64,000 nucleotides of DNA from Pseudocoprococcus catus (GCF_019734885.1 NZ_JAAXCM010000020.1:62001-126000), one strand, 5' to 3'. Shown: positions 16,464-24,372, counted from the first letter of the stretch. Notes: generated by a model from the letters alone, not told the origin. Program-made: numbers and translations.

Positions 16464-17141
16464 CTATAGTAAAAGTTTCATTTTTTTATCGTTAACTTCT
16501 ATAAGATTTTCATCTTGCATACGACCAAGTTCTCTGGACAGTGCACTTCGGTTTACACCTAAGAATTCTGCAAGTGCTGTCTGTGTAAAGGGAACATGGA
16601 GATACCCTTCTGAGTCTGGCGCTAAACTATGCAAATAGATTAGAATTCGATCTCTTAAAGATTTCTGATTTGCAATTCTTAGTTTTAGATTTGAAAAAAC
16701 ATTTTGTGAGGCAAGTATTTTGAGCATGTTAGTGGTTAAATTCAGTTGGTAAGAGCATGGACAGGAAGAACCGCTTATAATACCTTTAAGATTAATTAAC
16801 ATAATGGTGCAGTTAGTCAATGCTTTTAGCTGTATTGGACTGTATGGTGTTTGCACGCATGCCAGGGCTTCTGCAAATGATCGACCACGTTCAAAATGAT
16901 TCATATTGATTTTGCTGTAGTTTTCATTGATAAATGATCCTTCAACTGTTCCATCAAGCACAATTCCGGAATATAACAAAGGTTCTCCTAGGTGTTGAAT
17001 TAATTCGTCTTTTTCAAAAGAGAGAATTGAGGCCTGGAGGAAGTTGAAAATTTGCGGATAGTGTTCAAGAGGAATTCCTTCAAATAGCTTTGCTTTCGAT
17101 AGTATCGGAAGATACTTCTGATAATCATCTAGTTTCTTCAT
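16464..17141 (-). CDS. Crp/Fnr family transcriptional regulator
   Basis: A 225-residue regulator with an N-terminal cyclic-nucleotide-binding-type beta barrel (about 10-125: PILSKAKLFEGIP, GEPLLYSGIVLDGTVEGSF) and a C-terminal Crp-type winged helix (about 150-220: VPFTQTALAEFLGVNRSALSRELGRM). The recognition helix SALSRELGR is typical. The SCPC pair in the barrel (residues about 128-131) is not a four-Cys Fnr iron-sulfur set, so oxygen sensing cannot be assumed. AAAGGATGG lies upstream of the ATG. It faces away from the cupin genes and may control them or the DUF438 gene. Confidence 0.88.
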   Translation of the reverse strand: MKKLDDYQKYLPILSKAKLFEGIPLEHYPQIFNFLQASILSFEKDELIQHLGEPLLYSGIVLDGTVEGSFINENYSKINMNHFERGRSFAEALACVQTPYSPIQLKALTNCTIMLINLKGIISGSSCPCSYQLNLTTNMLKILASQNVFSNLKLRIANQKSLRDRILIYLHSLAPDSEGYLHVPFTQTALAEFLGVNRSALSRELGRMQDENLIEVNDKKMKLLL

Positions 17142-17267
17142 ATGCTTATTACCATCCTTTCAAATGAAATTTTATCATATCATCGATATTGTTGCTACAG
17201 CAACAGAAAAACAAGAGGCCTATGGATAAAATAATAGATGTAAAGAAGAGAAAGAGAGGTGGTAACG

Positions 17268-17402
17268 ATGAAAGAACAAGCTAGAAAAATTATAGATTTT
17301 GTAAGAGAAAACAGAACAGTGCCAGGGTGTACCATCTCGAAGCAAATCTATCATGAGAATGGCACAGGGATATCAATTTTTTGCCTGGAGAAAGTATTCT
17401 AA
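17268..17402 (+). pseudogene. Truncated N-terminal piece of a cupin-type protein
   Basis: A 44-codon ORF with GAGAGGTGG upstream encodes a peptide that starts MKEQARKIIDFVRENRTVPG and reads TISKQIYHENGTGISIF, the beginning of a small cupin-type enzyme, and then stops. The rest of that first domain is gone. A second in-frame stretch (from about 17381) leads straight into the intact cupin gene, so the two may once have been one longer gene. Confidence 0.5.
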
Positions 17403-17482
17403 CACCTATTCAACGGTCGGTTGGAGTTAGTGCAATAAAAGATTCTATATATAAAGAGATTGAATTTCGAAAGGAGACTATT

Positions 17483-17809
17483 ATGAACGAGGTAATCAAG
17501 GCGGGAGAAGTATTTAAGTTAGCAGAGTTACTTCCATATCAGGAAGGAAAGAATGTAAATATGGATTTGGCGCATAATGACAAGATGAAATTTGTTGTTA
17601 TGAGTTTTGATGCAGGAACAGGTCTTTCAGAGCATGCAGCTCCGGGAGAAGCCCTTGTGATGGCACTTGATGGAGAGGCTGTGATTGGATATGAGGGACA
17701 GGAGCAGGTGATCCACGCAGGAGAAACTTTTAAGTTTGATAAGTTTGGAAAGCACTCAGTAAGTGCAACAAAGCAGTTCAAAATGGCACTGTTATTGGTT
17801 CTTGAGTAA
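17483..17809 (+). CDS. Single-domain cupin protein
   Basis: A 108-residue beta-barrel protein. Cupin motif 1 is degenerate but recognisable (SEHAAPGEALVMALDGEAVIGYEG, cited from H-AAPGEALVMALDGEA) and motif 2 is KFDKFGKHSV, with His in each as likely metal ligands. Such proteins are often annotated as metal-binding or sugar-isomerase-like, and the role is unknown. AAGGAGAC precedes ATG 17483. It is the only intact member among fragments of LDH, another cupin and enolase, and shows no internal damage. Confidence 0.8.
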   Translation: MNEVIKAGEVFKLAELLPYQEGKNVNMDLAHNDKMKFVVMSFDAGTGLSEHAAPGEALVMALDGEAVIGYEGQEQVIHAGETFKFDKFGKHSVSATKQFKMALLLVLE

Positions 17810-17827
17810 ATATGAGGAGATATCGCT

Positions 17828-17878
17828 ATGAACTATTTAGAGATTGAAAAAGTAATCGGAAGACAGATTATTGATTCC
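17828..17878 (+). pseudogene. Enolase start codon region (17-codon remnant)
   Basis: After GAGGAGATATCGCT the frame reads MNYLEIEKVIGRQIIDS, which is the N-terminus of bacterial enolase up to the conserved IIDSRGNPT motif, and then homology stops at 17878. The remaining 400-plus residues are absent from the window. The next base pairs belong to an unrelated minus-strand ORF, so 17878/17879 is a recombination or deletion junction. Confidence 0.7.
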
Positions 17879-18046
17879 ACTGCCCCATTGGAAAGCAGCA
17901 AGTGCATATAACGAATACTGTGAGCGGGGAGTGGCTTTTAGTCCATCCTCTGCCTTATTACAGTCAATGCGTAACATATATCCGGCAGATGTATAAATGT
18001 CAATGCTGTTGTGATACATGTTGTATTTTGCGTAAATGGTATTCAT
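17837..18046 (-). pseudogene. DUF6061-like small protein, 3' end lost at a junction
   Basis: A 69-codon frame with AAGGAGACACAAC before its ATG. The peptide MNTIYAKYNMYHNSIDIYTS...GYMLRIDCNKAED resembles small DUF6061-type proteins common in Clostridia and their mobile elements. Its last 14 or so codons (below 17879) are simply the reverse strand of the enolase remnant, so the natural C-terminus has been replaced. The assignment is by memory of the family pattern and is moderate only. Confidence 0.5.
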
Positions 18047-18394
18047 GTTGTGTCTCCTTCAAATCAATAAAAATATAGAAGCATTTCAATCAGTTCACCA
18101 TGTCATTTTTATTTTGTGTTATAATGTGTTATAAGATTTTTTTGGTCTCCGCTGCCGCTTCGGTCGGCACAGAGCAGAGGTCCACCGGACCTCTTGTGCC
18201 CTTGTATTTTCCCTTATCAGAGTTCGTAAACTTATATGGGAAGATATAACACAAGGGAAACAATAAGGGAAAGCTCACCTGCGACAAATCCAGCGTTTTC
18301 AAAGGTTTACAGTGAATTTAATAACAAAATATAACAGTTATTAAATTTCCTAAAACAGGTGAAATCTCAATCGGAATTTGGCGAGGTGATTATT
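18047..18394. other. Non-coding stretch with a strong hairpin and an array of CCCTT(A/G)T motifs
   Basis: No gene seen. An 8-bp perfect hairpin AGAGGTCC-ACC-GGACCTCT lies near 18175-18195. CCCTTGT and CCCTTAT occur near 18200 and at 18211-18217, and their reverse complements ACAAGGG and ATAAGGG near 18252 and 18263-18269; TTTCCCTTAT (18208-18217) and ATAAGGGAAA (18263-18272) are perfect inverted repeats. This resembles recombinase or accessory-protein sites at a mobile-element end, but none of the proteins remain. Confidence 0.4.
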
Positions 18395-19012
18395 TTGGAA
18401 CAGATTATTGAATATATAAAGCAAAACTACAATCCTATTTCTATCATCATTTATGGTTCGTATGCTGACGGAACAAATAATCTGAACAGTGATTTTGATT
18501 CGTTGGTTATTTCTTATGACCATGAACAATTTCACGACATATCTTTTGTGAACGGCATTCAATTGGATGTTTTTGTATATCCCGTTTCTTATTTCGATGG
18601 GGAGTTTGATTGCGATGATTTTGTACAAATCTTTGATGGTAAGATTATTGTAGATATCAATGAACGAGGAAAAGCACTTCAAATGAAAGTGATTTCACAT
18701 ATGCAGAACCGTCCCCAAAAATCAAAAGCAGAAATTGATGCAAGTGTTGGCTGGTGTAGTAAGATGTTTGAACGTGTAAAACGAAATGATGTCGAAGGAA
18801 TGTTTCGGTGGCATTGGGTATTGATTGATAGTTTGGAGATTTTTTGTGATTTAATGCAGCATCCTTATTTTGGACCAAAAAAGACATTGAAATGGATGGA
18901 GAAAAATCACCCTATTGCTTTTGCTCATTACAAAACAGCGCTTGAGGATTTCAGCGTGGATAGTTTGGAAAGCTGGATTGCATATATAAAAAACGCAAAT
19001 GCTACATTCTGA
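18395..19012 (+). CDS. Nucleotidyltransferase-domain protein
   Basis: About 205 residues. The N-terminal minimal nucleotidyltransferase domain carries the Pol-beta motif GSYADGTNNLNSDFDSLVI (GSxxxG then DFD) and a third acidic strand QLDVFVYP. The C-terminal half is helical and may be a HEPN- or substrate-binding-like module. Start is best placed at TTG 18395 because GAGGTG lies 7 nt upstream; a GTG at 18359 would add 12 residues. Members include antibiotic-modifying enzymes and toxin-antitoxin antitoxins; no HEPN partner gene is adjacent and nothing defines the substrate. Confidence 0.75.
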   Translation: MEQIIEYIKQNYNPISIIIYGSYADGTNNLNSDFDSLVISYDHEQFHDISFVNGIQLDVFVYPVSYFDGEFDCDDFVQIFDGKIIVDINERGKALQMKVISHMQNRPQKSKAEIDASVGWCSKMFERVKRNDVEGMFRWHWVLIDSLEIFCDLMQHPYFGPKKTLKWMEKNHPIAFAHYKTALEDFSVDSLESWIAYIKNANATF

Positions 19013-19039
19013 CAGATTTCAGTTTGATGAAATAAAGAA

Positions 19040-19378
19040 ATTCGCCAGATCCATGAAGCCTGTGGCGGGAAAATACTGAAGGTAATCATTGAAACCTGCC
19101 TTTTGACAGAAGAAGAGAAGATTAAAATGTGTGAACTGGTAACAAATGCCAGAGCAGAATTTATAAAGACATCTACTGGATTTTCTTCAGCTGGGGCAAC
19201 ATTCGAAGATGTAAAATTAATGCATGAACATGTTGGAAATGGAGTGAAAGTAAAAGCAGCAGGTGGAATCACTTCTTTCGATGATGCTGAAAAATTTATA
19301 AGTCTTGGAGCAGACAGGCTTGGAACAAGTCGCCTGGTAAAAATTATGAAAGGGAATGCTAACTGTACAGGCTATTAA
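19040..19378 (+). pseudogene. Deoxyribose-phosphate aldolase, C-terminal fragment
   Basis: The frame [20 protein letters not shown] continues through [18 protein letters not shown] and [17 protein letters not shown] to [11 protein letters not shown], the last half of DeoC. The Schiff-base Lys (FIKTSTG) and second Lys (VKAAGG) are retained, but the first 120 or so residues of the barrel are missing and no start or ribosome binding site lies ahead. Confidence 0.88.
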
Positions 19379-19553
19379 AATAATGATTAATTGTAACTGT
19401 TCACAGTTATTCTTTATATAGCCGTCTGATTTTTGCGGGAAGTCAGACGGCTATTATGCTGTATTTTGAACGCAGATAAGCAAGTAGCGAAGCGGATTGC
19501 GAATGTCCGCTTTATTGTTGTGTGTAGGAATCCTTGTATTAAGGAATCCTATT

Positions 19554-20879
19554 TTAATAATGAATCGGTTGCAGAAACCATACAGCAACGAGTAATGTCA
19601 GAGCTTCTGCCGCAGGAACGGCGAGCCATACTCCAGTCAAACCAAATTTCAAAGGCAGTATAATCAGAAATAAAAGTAATAGTAGGAATGAACGCAAAAA
19701 TGTGATCAGACCGGAGAAATACCCTTTTCCATATGCCATCATTCGAATTGCAGCAAAAATATTAATTCCTGAAAATAGAAAACCGAGTCCATAAATTCTC
19801 ATTCCGGATACTGCAATAGGAAACACAGGACTGGATGCATCTGCAAAACAGGTTACGGCAACTGGAGTAAGAAAGTAGGTCAGTGCATAAATGACGATTG
19901 GAGCTACTGCGAAAAAGCGATGAGCATAGCTTTCCAGTTTCTGGCAAATTTTTATTTTTCGGTCGCCATACGCATAACTCAGAGGTGGTGCTATGCCCAT
20001 AGAAAAACCAAAGTAGACACCGATAAACAAAAACTGCAGATACATGATGATGGAAACTGCGGCGACACCGTCTTCACCGGCAAATGAGAGTGCAGTGCGG
20101 TTAAATACGATGGTTGTAACTGCAATAGCAAGTTGATCAACAAATTCGGATGCACCATTTATCATACAATGCATGGCTTCCCGCAAGGATAAGTTATGCA
20201 AGGTAAATGAAAGATACTTTTGTTTATGGATAAAATAATAAATTCCCATTGAAAATGACAATACCAGTCCAAGAATGGTTGCCAGTGCAGCACCATAGAT
20301 TCCCATTTGCATTTGTCTGACCAGAATATAGTCTAAAACGATATTCAAAATACCACCGGACAGTGCAGTAATAAAGCTATATGTGGGGGCACCGTCCACT
20401 CGGATAAAATATGTAAACAGTTCCTTACCGATTACGACGGGAGCTGCCCAAAGCCACCAACGTGCGTATGTTTTACACCCTGCAATTGTCACGGGGGTTG
20501 CACCGAGCATGTTCAGAATTGCTGAGAGATTCGTAAGAATCATCAGGGAAACGAGGCATCCAAGTAAGATAGCTGCAAAAGAGCTGACAGAAAAGGAGCG
20601 ATTTGCTTCCTTTTTTCTGTTTCCTCCAATGTGCAAAGCTGTGACAGCGCTGCCGCCGGTAGCAAATACAAGTGCAATTCCGGTCAATACATTTACAATA
20701 GGATAAACAATGTTAATAGAAGCCAGTGCATTGGTTCCGACATATGTAGAAACAAAAATACCATCAATAATGGTATAGGCTGTGTTAAATAATGATGTTA
20801 GATATGTAGGAACGATAAATTTTAATAGTTTTGTGAATCGAACTTCTTTTTTAGAAGCAAATATTAAAGTATTTTCCAT
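19554..20879 (-). CDS. MATE family efflux transporter
   Basis: A 441-residue protein with the 12 hydrophobic segments of MatE transporters, which export cationic drugs or metabolites using Na+ or H+. Family features include PTYLTSLFNTAYTIIDGIFV in helix 1-2 and the repeated GxxxA(L)ATxL pattern IYGAALATILGLVLS. GGAGG precedes the ATG. Transcription starts from a MerR-type promoter shared with the divergent merR gene, so expression is probably induced by a ligand of that regulator. Confidence 0.92.
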   Translation of the reverse strand: MENTLIFASKKEVRFTKLLKFIVPTYLTSLFNTAYTIIDGIFVSTYVGTNALASINIVYPIVNVLTGIALVFATGGSAVTALHIGGNRKKEANRSFSVSSFAAILLGCLVSLMILTNLSAILNMLGATPVTIAGCKTYARWWLWAAPVVIGKELFTYFIRVDGAPTYSFITALSGGILNIVLDYILVRQMQMGIYGAALATILGLVLSFSMGIYYFIHKQKYLSFTLHNLSLREAMHCMINGASEFVDQLAIAVTTIVFNRTALSFAGEDGVAAVSIIMYLQFLFIGVYFGFSMGIAPPLSYAYGDRKIKICQKLESYAHRFFAVAPIVIYALTYFLTPVAVTCFADASSPVFPIAVSGMRIYGLGFLFSGINIFAAIRMMAYGKGYFSGLITFLRSFLLLLLFLIILPLKFGLTGVWLAVPAAEALTLLVAVWFLQPIHY

Positions 20880-20901
20880 AAAAATTTCCTCCCTTGATGG
20901 A

Positions 20902-20950
20902 AGTATAAACCTTAAAGTAGCTTGAAGGTCAACGGGAAAAATAGTATAGT
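20902..20950. promoter_or_regulatory. MerR-type divergent promoter and operator
   Basis: On the minus strand, TTGACC (20932-20927) and TATACT (20907-20902) are separated by 19 bp, the overlong spacer that MerR proteins correct by twisting DNA. A dyad ACCTT-N11-AAGGT (20909-20929) is centred in that spacer. On the plus strand, TTGAAG (20922-20927) and TATAGT (20945-20950) with 17 bp form the merR promoter, overlapping the same operator, so the regulator would also control itself. Confidence 0.85.
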
Positions 20951-20991
20951 GAGTAAATAATAGTAAGTTTTAAAACCAGGAGGGAAAAATC

Positions 20992-21744
20992 ATGGATAAA
21001 AAATTTCAAATTGGAGAAATAGCCCGTTTTTTTGATATACCAGCATCTACGTTTAGGTATTGGGAGGAGAAGGGGATTTTACATCCCAGAAAGAAAATTG
21101 AAAATCAATATCGGGAATATACAATTGAAGATTTAATGACAATTTCAGATGTCGTTTTTTATAAAAATCTTGGGTTAGAGTTAAAGGAAATTCGTGGAAT
21201 GGATGCCGCAACGCCTGAGCAGCATGGAAAATTATTTTCTGAGAAACTTGTAGAATTGGAACATCAACAAGAACTGCTTGCACGTCGGATGGAGAAATTA
21301 CGATATCATATGAAGGCGTTGAAAACATTGGACGAATTGAAAACACAGATATATCAAGAGTCTGATATTGATACAGCCTGCATTGTATCTTTTGACTTGA
21401 TTGAAAGGGACAAGCTGCGTCAGTATATTGAAAATCCATATCTTTATTCTCGGGTGCAGCATACGCAAACACTTCCACAGGAACAACGTGGGCTTACTAT
21501 ACCAGCGGAAATGAGTTCCTTATTTCCAAAATCCAGTATTCTTTGGCAAAAAAAGGCAAATCGATATGTAACTTTTTTGCTTAGGGAAGAAGTGACAGAG
21601 GGGTTTCCTAATAACCTGCACGAACACTTATCACGTATTCAGGAATCACACCGTACTGGTGCAATCATCAGCCGCTTTTTACTCTGTGCTCAGGAAAACG
21701 GAAAAATATATGATTTTTATAAGACGTTTGTAGAAATTATATGA
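20992..21744 (+). CDS. MerR family transcriptional activator
   Basis: A 250-residue regulator. The N-terminal MerR winged helix (FQIGEIARFFDIPASTFRYWEEKGILHP, residues about 5-32 onward, and YREYTIEDLMTISDVVFYKNLGLELKEI) is followed by a coiled-coil dimer helix (about 80-120) and a long C-terminal effector region resembling GyrI-like/ligand domains of multidrug sensors. It is divergent from a MATE gene and shares the 19-bp-spacer promoter region with it, so drug- or metabolite-induced activation of the pump is the likely job. GGAGG precedes the ATG. Confidence 0.9.
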   Translation: MDKKFQIGEIARFFDIPASTFRYWEEKGILHPRKKIENQYREYTIEDLMTISDVVFYKNLGLELKEIRGMDAATPEQHGKLFSEKLVELEHQQELLARRMEKLRYHMKALKTLDELKTQIYQESDIDTACIVSFDLIERDKLRQYIENPYLYSRVQHTQTLPQEQRGLTIPAEMSSLFPKSSILWQKKANRYVTFLLREEVTEGFPNNLHEHLSRIQESHRTGAIISRFLLCAQENGKIYDFYKTFVEII

Positions 21745-21870
21745 GGTACAATATTTGTAGTTACTGTGAAGGCACAGACCAACTGCGAATGAGTTTAAGA
21801 AGACCGAAATTCAAAGCAAGAAAATTGAGTACGAAAGCAAGTGAAAAACCTCCGTGAAGCTGTGAGATAC

Positions 21871-21992
21871 GCCATGCACATCTCGGGAAAGATTTCCCTC
21901 GCTGCCGGGCTGTCGCCCTATACATTTCCATGAAAGAGCCATCTTTATCAAGCAAGCTTGAAAGATGGCTCTTTCACGTAAATGTGCATGGC
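21871..21992. repeat. Fold-back element upstream of the Hsp20 genes
   Basis: Outer arms GCCATGCACAT (21871-21881) and ATGTGCATGGC (21982-21992) are perfect complements. Inside lies a 16-bp perfect stem, 21931-21946 with 21961-21976, capped by a smaller CAAGC-AA-GCTTG hairpin. No T-run follows. The 21745-21870 stretch before it shows no gene. It may be a MITE-like or structured RNA element. Confidence 0.65.
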
Positions 21993-22023
21993 TCGTAGCG
22001 TTCACACAATCTTCACAAAATTA

Positions 22024-22066
22024 TTAGCACTCACCTCTTGACAGTGCTAATAATGTATGTTATATT
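22024..22066 (+). promoter_or_regulatory. CIRCE operator and sigma-A promoter of the Hsp20 operon
   Basis: TTAGCACTC (22024-22032), nine bases, then CAGTGCTAA (22042-22050): CIRCE with one mismatch in the right arm, the binding site of the heat-shock repressor HrcA. TTGACA (22038-22043) and TATATT (22061-22066) with a 17-bp spacer form a near-consensus promoter overlapped by the operator. hrcA itself is not in the window. Confidence 0.95.
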
Positions 22067-22198
22067 ACATGTAGAACAAAGGAAGGGGAACAAAAAGAAG
22101 CGTTCCGAATCCGGAGTTGGAGATGTTGATAACACTCAGGAGCAATCCGAAAGTGCTTGATTAGATTTTAAGATATCTTTTGAAAGGAGATATGACTT

Positions 22199-22627
22199 AT
22201 GTTAATGCCTAGTATTTTTGGAGAGAATTTGTTAGATGACTTTTTTGGATTCCCATTTGATGGAGATTATAATTATAACGCATCAGGTTTAATGACCACA
22301 GATGTGAAGGATACCGACCATGGTTACGAAGTAACGATGAACATGCCGGGAGTTAAGAAGGAAGATGTGAAGGCTGAACTGAAGGATGGCTACTTGACCG
22401 TCAGTGCTGTATCGAATAAGCAGACAGATGAGAAGAACTCGGAAGGCAAGTACATCAGACGTGAACGTTACAGCGGTTCATGCAGCAGAAGCTTCTATGT
22501 TGGTGAAGGTGTTAAACAGGAAGATATCAAGGCTAAGTTTGAGGATGGCACCTTGAAGCTTGAAATTCCGAAAGAGGAAGCAAAGCCTGCAGTAGAGCAG
22601 AAGAAATATATATCCATTGAGGGATAA
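22199..22627 (+). CDS. Hsp20/alpha-crystallin small heat-shock protein (first copy)
   Basis: A 142-residue holdase chaperone that binds unfolding proteins in the cytoplasm. It has a short N-terminal arm (MLMPSIFGENLLDDFFGFPF), the alpha-crystallin domain (about 35-130; NMPGVKKEDVKAELKDGYL and GKYIRRERYSGSCSRSFYV) and a C-terminal extension with the FEDGTLKLEIPK strand. AAAGGAG lies upstream of ATG 22199. A CIRCE-controlled promoter 130 bp upstream drives it together with the second copy. Confidence 0.96.
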   Translation: MLMPSIFGENLLDDFFGFPFDGDYNYNASGLMTTDVKDTDHGYEVTMNMPGVKKEDVKAELKDGYLTVSAVSNKQTDEKNSEGKYIRRERYSGSCSRSFYVGEGVKQEDIKAKFEDGTLKLEIPKEEAKPAVEQKKYISIEG

Positions 22628-22710
22628 TGATTCATCGGCTCGGATGTTTTTAGACAATAACAGTTAACAGATTTGAATATAGATATTTGATTGAAAAGGA
22701 GATATGACTT

Positions 22711-23169
22711 ATGTTACCTAGCATTTTTAACAATAATTTATTTGATGATTTCTTTGGTTTCCCATTTTATTATGACAACAGAGCAGAAGATAAGGCAGAG
22801 AAGAAACTGTATGGTCACCATGCAGGCAATCTGATGAAGACAGATATCAAGGAACTGGACAATGGCTATGAACTTGAGATTGATCTTCCGGGCTTCAAGA
22901 AAGACGAGATTAAGGCTGAATTGAATAATGGTTACCTGACCGTCAGTGCAGCAAAGGGTCTTGATGAAGATAAGGAAGACAAGAAGACAGGCAAGTACAT
23001 CAGACGTGAGCGTTATGCAGGCGCATGCCAGCGAAGCTATTATGTCGGTGAAGATATCACAGAAGAGGATATCAAGGCATCCTTTGAACATGGTATTCTG
23101 ACACTGTTCGTTCCTAAGAAAGAAGCAAAACCTGCTGAAGAAGAGAAGAAATATATCTCTATCCAGTAA
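22711..23169 (+). CDS. Hsp20/alpha-crystallin small heat-shock protein (second copy)
   Basis: A 152-residue paralogue of the preceding gene, clearly a tandem duplicate. The same N-terminal arm (LPSIFNNNLFDDFFGFPF), DLPGFKKDEIKAELNNGYL, GKYIRRERYAGACQRSYYV and FEHGILTLFVPK strands are present, and even the leader AAAAGGAGATATGACTT before the ATG is repeated. It differs by a charged insert (residues about 22-38, rich in Glu, Asp and Lys) before the crystallin domain. It ends in a strong terminator and shares the CIRCE promoter of the first copy. Confidence 0.96.
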   Translation: MLPSIFNNNLFDDFFGFPFYYDNRAEDKAEKKLYGHHAGNLMKTDIKELDNGYELEIDLPGFKKDEIKAELNNGYLTVSAAKGLDEDKEDKKTGKYIRRERYAGACQRSYYVGEDITEEDIKASFEHGILTLFVPKKEAKPAEEEKKYISIQ

Positions 23170-23218
23170 AAAATAAATGTTTATGAAGCGCAGGAATTGT
23201 AAGCAAGTCCTGAATCAA

Positions 23219-23252
23219 AAAGGCCGCAGCCCATTCGGGCTGTGGCCTTTTG
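23219..23252 (+). terminator. Terminator of the Hsp20 operon
   Basis: AAAGGCCGCAGCCC pairs with GGGCTGTGGCCTTT over an ATTC loop (one G-U pair), followed by TTGTGG. The stem sits 50 bases after the second hsp20 stop. Confidence 0.8.
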
Positions 23253-23292
23253 TGGTTTACGCGCCACGGGCGCGCTCTAACCAGAACGCTGT

Positions 23293-23427
23293 GCGCAGCA
23301 TATGGATATGTCCTTGCCGGAATCCAGTGTGGAGGATCAAGCCAATGCTATTCTGTTCTTTGCAGAGGACGCATCAGCCGCAGTGACAGGTCAGTACCTG
23401 ATTGTGGACCATGGAACAACATTGTAA
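23293..23427 (+). pseudogene. Short-chain dehydrogenase/reductase, C-terminal tail
   Basis: The frame AQHMDMSLPESSVEDQANAI continues to ILFFAEDASAAVTGQYLIVDHGTTL and stop, which is the end of a classical SDR enzyme (the TGQYLIVDxGTT block). The Rossmann core and catalytic Tyr/Lys are absent. It is an orphan tail of about 44 codons. Confidence 0.75.
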
Positions 23428-23645
23428 TTAGAAAATTGAATAGTAAATAATGCAAAGGCTTTATAGATCGAAATGAAATAAGATTAAAACTTCGAGTTAT
23501 AGAGCCTTTTGGTGGATAAAAAAGTCAATTTATATAGATGTGGTTGAAAAGTTGTCGAATCTTGTGGGCAAAGAGGGGAGGAAAGGTTATGATTGTGACA
23601 GAACGGATACCCATAAGGTGACATAAAAGCCATCAGTCCGGAGGA
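23428..23645. other. Short intergenic stretch with hairpins and a ten-codon start-like remnant
   Basis: AAAGGCT (23454-23460) and AGCCTTT (23503-23509) can pair across a long loop. Near 23590 a GGGGAGGAAAGG site is followed by an ATG that opens only ten codons. CCATCAG/CTGATGG around 23635-23668 overlaps the end of the minus-strand GntR gene and is followed on the plus strand by TTTTTGG; it could terminate readthrough. Confidence 0.35.
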
Positions 23646-24290
23646 TTATAAATCATCCAGGCTGATGGTTTTTGGCTGTTCCATATGGAAAATCGTTATT
23701 TCATAAATGTGTGCAGTATCACCTGATTGCATGGCATTTAAGATTGCCCGATGTTCGGCGCAGGTGTCTGTCATGCGGTCCTCATGGAGGAGGGACAACT
23801 CAGCGAGTTTACGCATGCGATACATCAGTGCTGCGAACAAAGATGTAAACTGTTTGTTGTTCAGAGAGTTGATGATGCTTGTGTGAAACTGAAAATCATA
23901 TTGACAGAATGTTTCAATGGAATGAGAAGTCGAGGCAACGGTTTCCATTTTGTAAAGTAATTCATTTAATTCGGCAAACAGGGCCTGTGCTCTGGAAGTG
24001 TCAGATTCCCTGGCAATCTGAAGGGTGCAGTAGCTCTCTAATGCGGAGCGGATCTGCAAGGTTTCATTCACATCATCGACATTAATCTGATGGAGGGTAA
24101 AACCTTTGCTTGGAATAATATCAATATAACCTTCCTGTGCGAGTCGGTGGACGGCATCGCGGAAAGGCGTGCGGGAAATGCCAAGCTCTCTGGATAGTCG
24201 GGTTTCAGAGTAAATCTGGCCGTAGGATAGCCGATTGCTTAAAATCAGCTTCTGCAGGTGCTGATAGGCTTGTTCGTTTAATGGCAGCAT
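23646..24290 (-). CDS. GntR family (FCD/FadR subfamily) transcriptional regulator
   Basis: A 214-residue repressor. The N-terminal GntR winged helix (ETRLSRELGISRTPFRDAVHRLAQEGYI, residues about 30-57, followed by the PSKGF wing) is joined to an all-helical FCD ligand domain (about 75-210) with the usual D...H...H metal/ligand pattern (DFQFHTSI, AEHRAIL). Start ATG 24290 follows AAAGGAGAAG; a longer frame adds a hydrophobic leader of 17 residues that is unlikely. Divergently transcribed from an AEC carrier gene, whose promoter contains a perfect palindrome likely to be its operator. Confidence 0.88.
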   Translation of the reverse strand: MLPLNEQAYQHLQKLILSNRLSYGQIYSETRLSRELGISRTPFRDAVHRLAQEGYIDIIPSKGFTLHQINVDDVNETLQIRSALESYCTLQIARESDTSRAQALFAELNELLYKMETVASTSHSIETFCQYDFQFHTSIINSLNNKQFTSLFAALMYRMRKLAELSLLHEDRMTDTCAEHRAILNAMQSGDTAHIYEITIFHMEQPKTISLDDL

Positions 24291-24372
24291 AACTTCTCCT
24301 TTAATCATCAAACAAAAATAGAATATAATTGTATCATACAATAAAAAAAACGAATGGTCAATCAGTTCATTC

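Noticed and set aside
19380-19425. TAACTGTTCACAGTTA as a third copy of the dispersed repeat
   Set aside because: Only about ten bases resemble the repeat end; the rest does not align.
23177-23450. Short plus-strand ORFs after the Hsp20 operon
   Set aside because: They read through the terminator stem and an out-of-frame SDR tail; only the SDR frame has homology.
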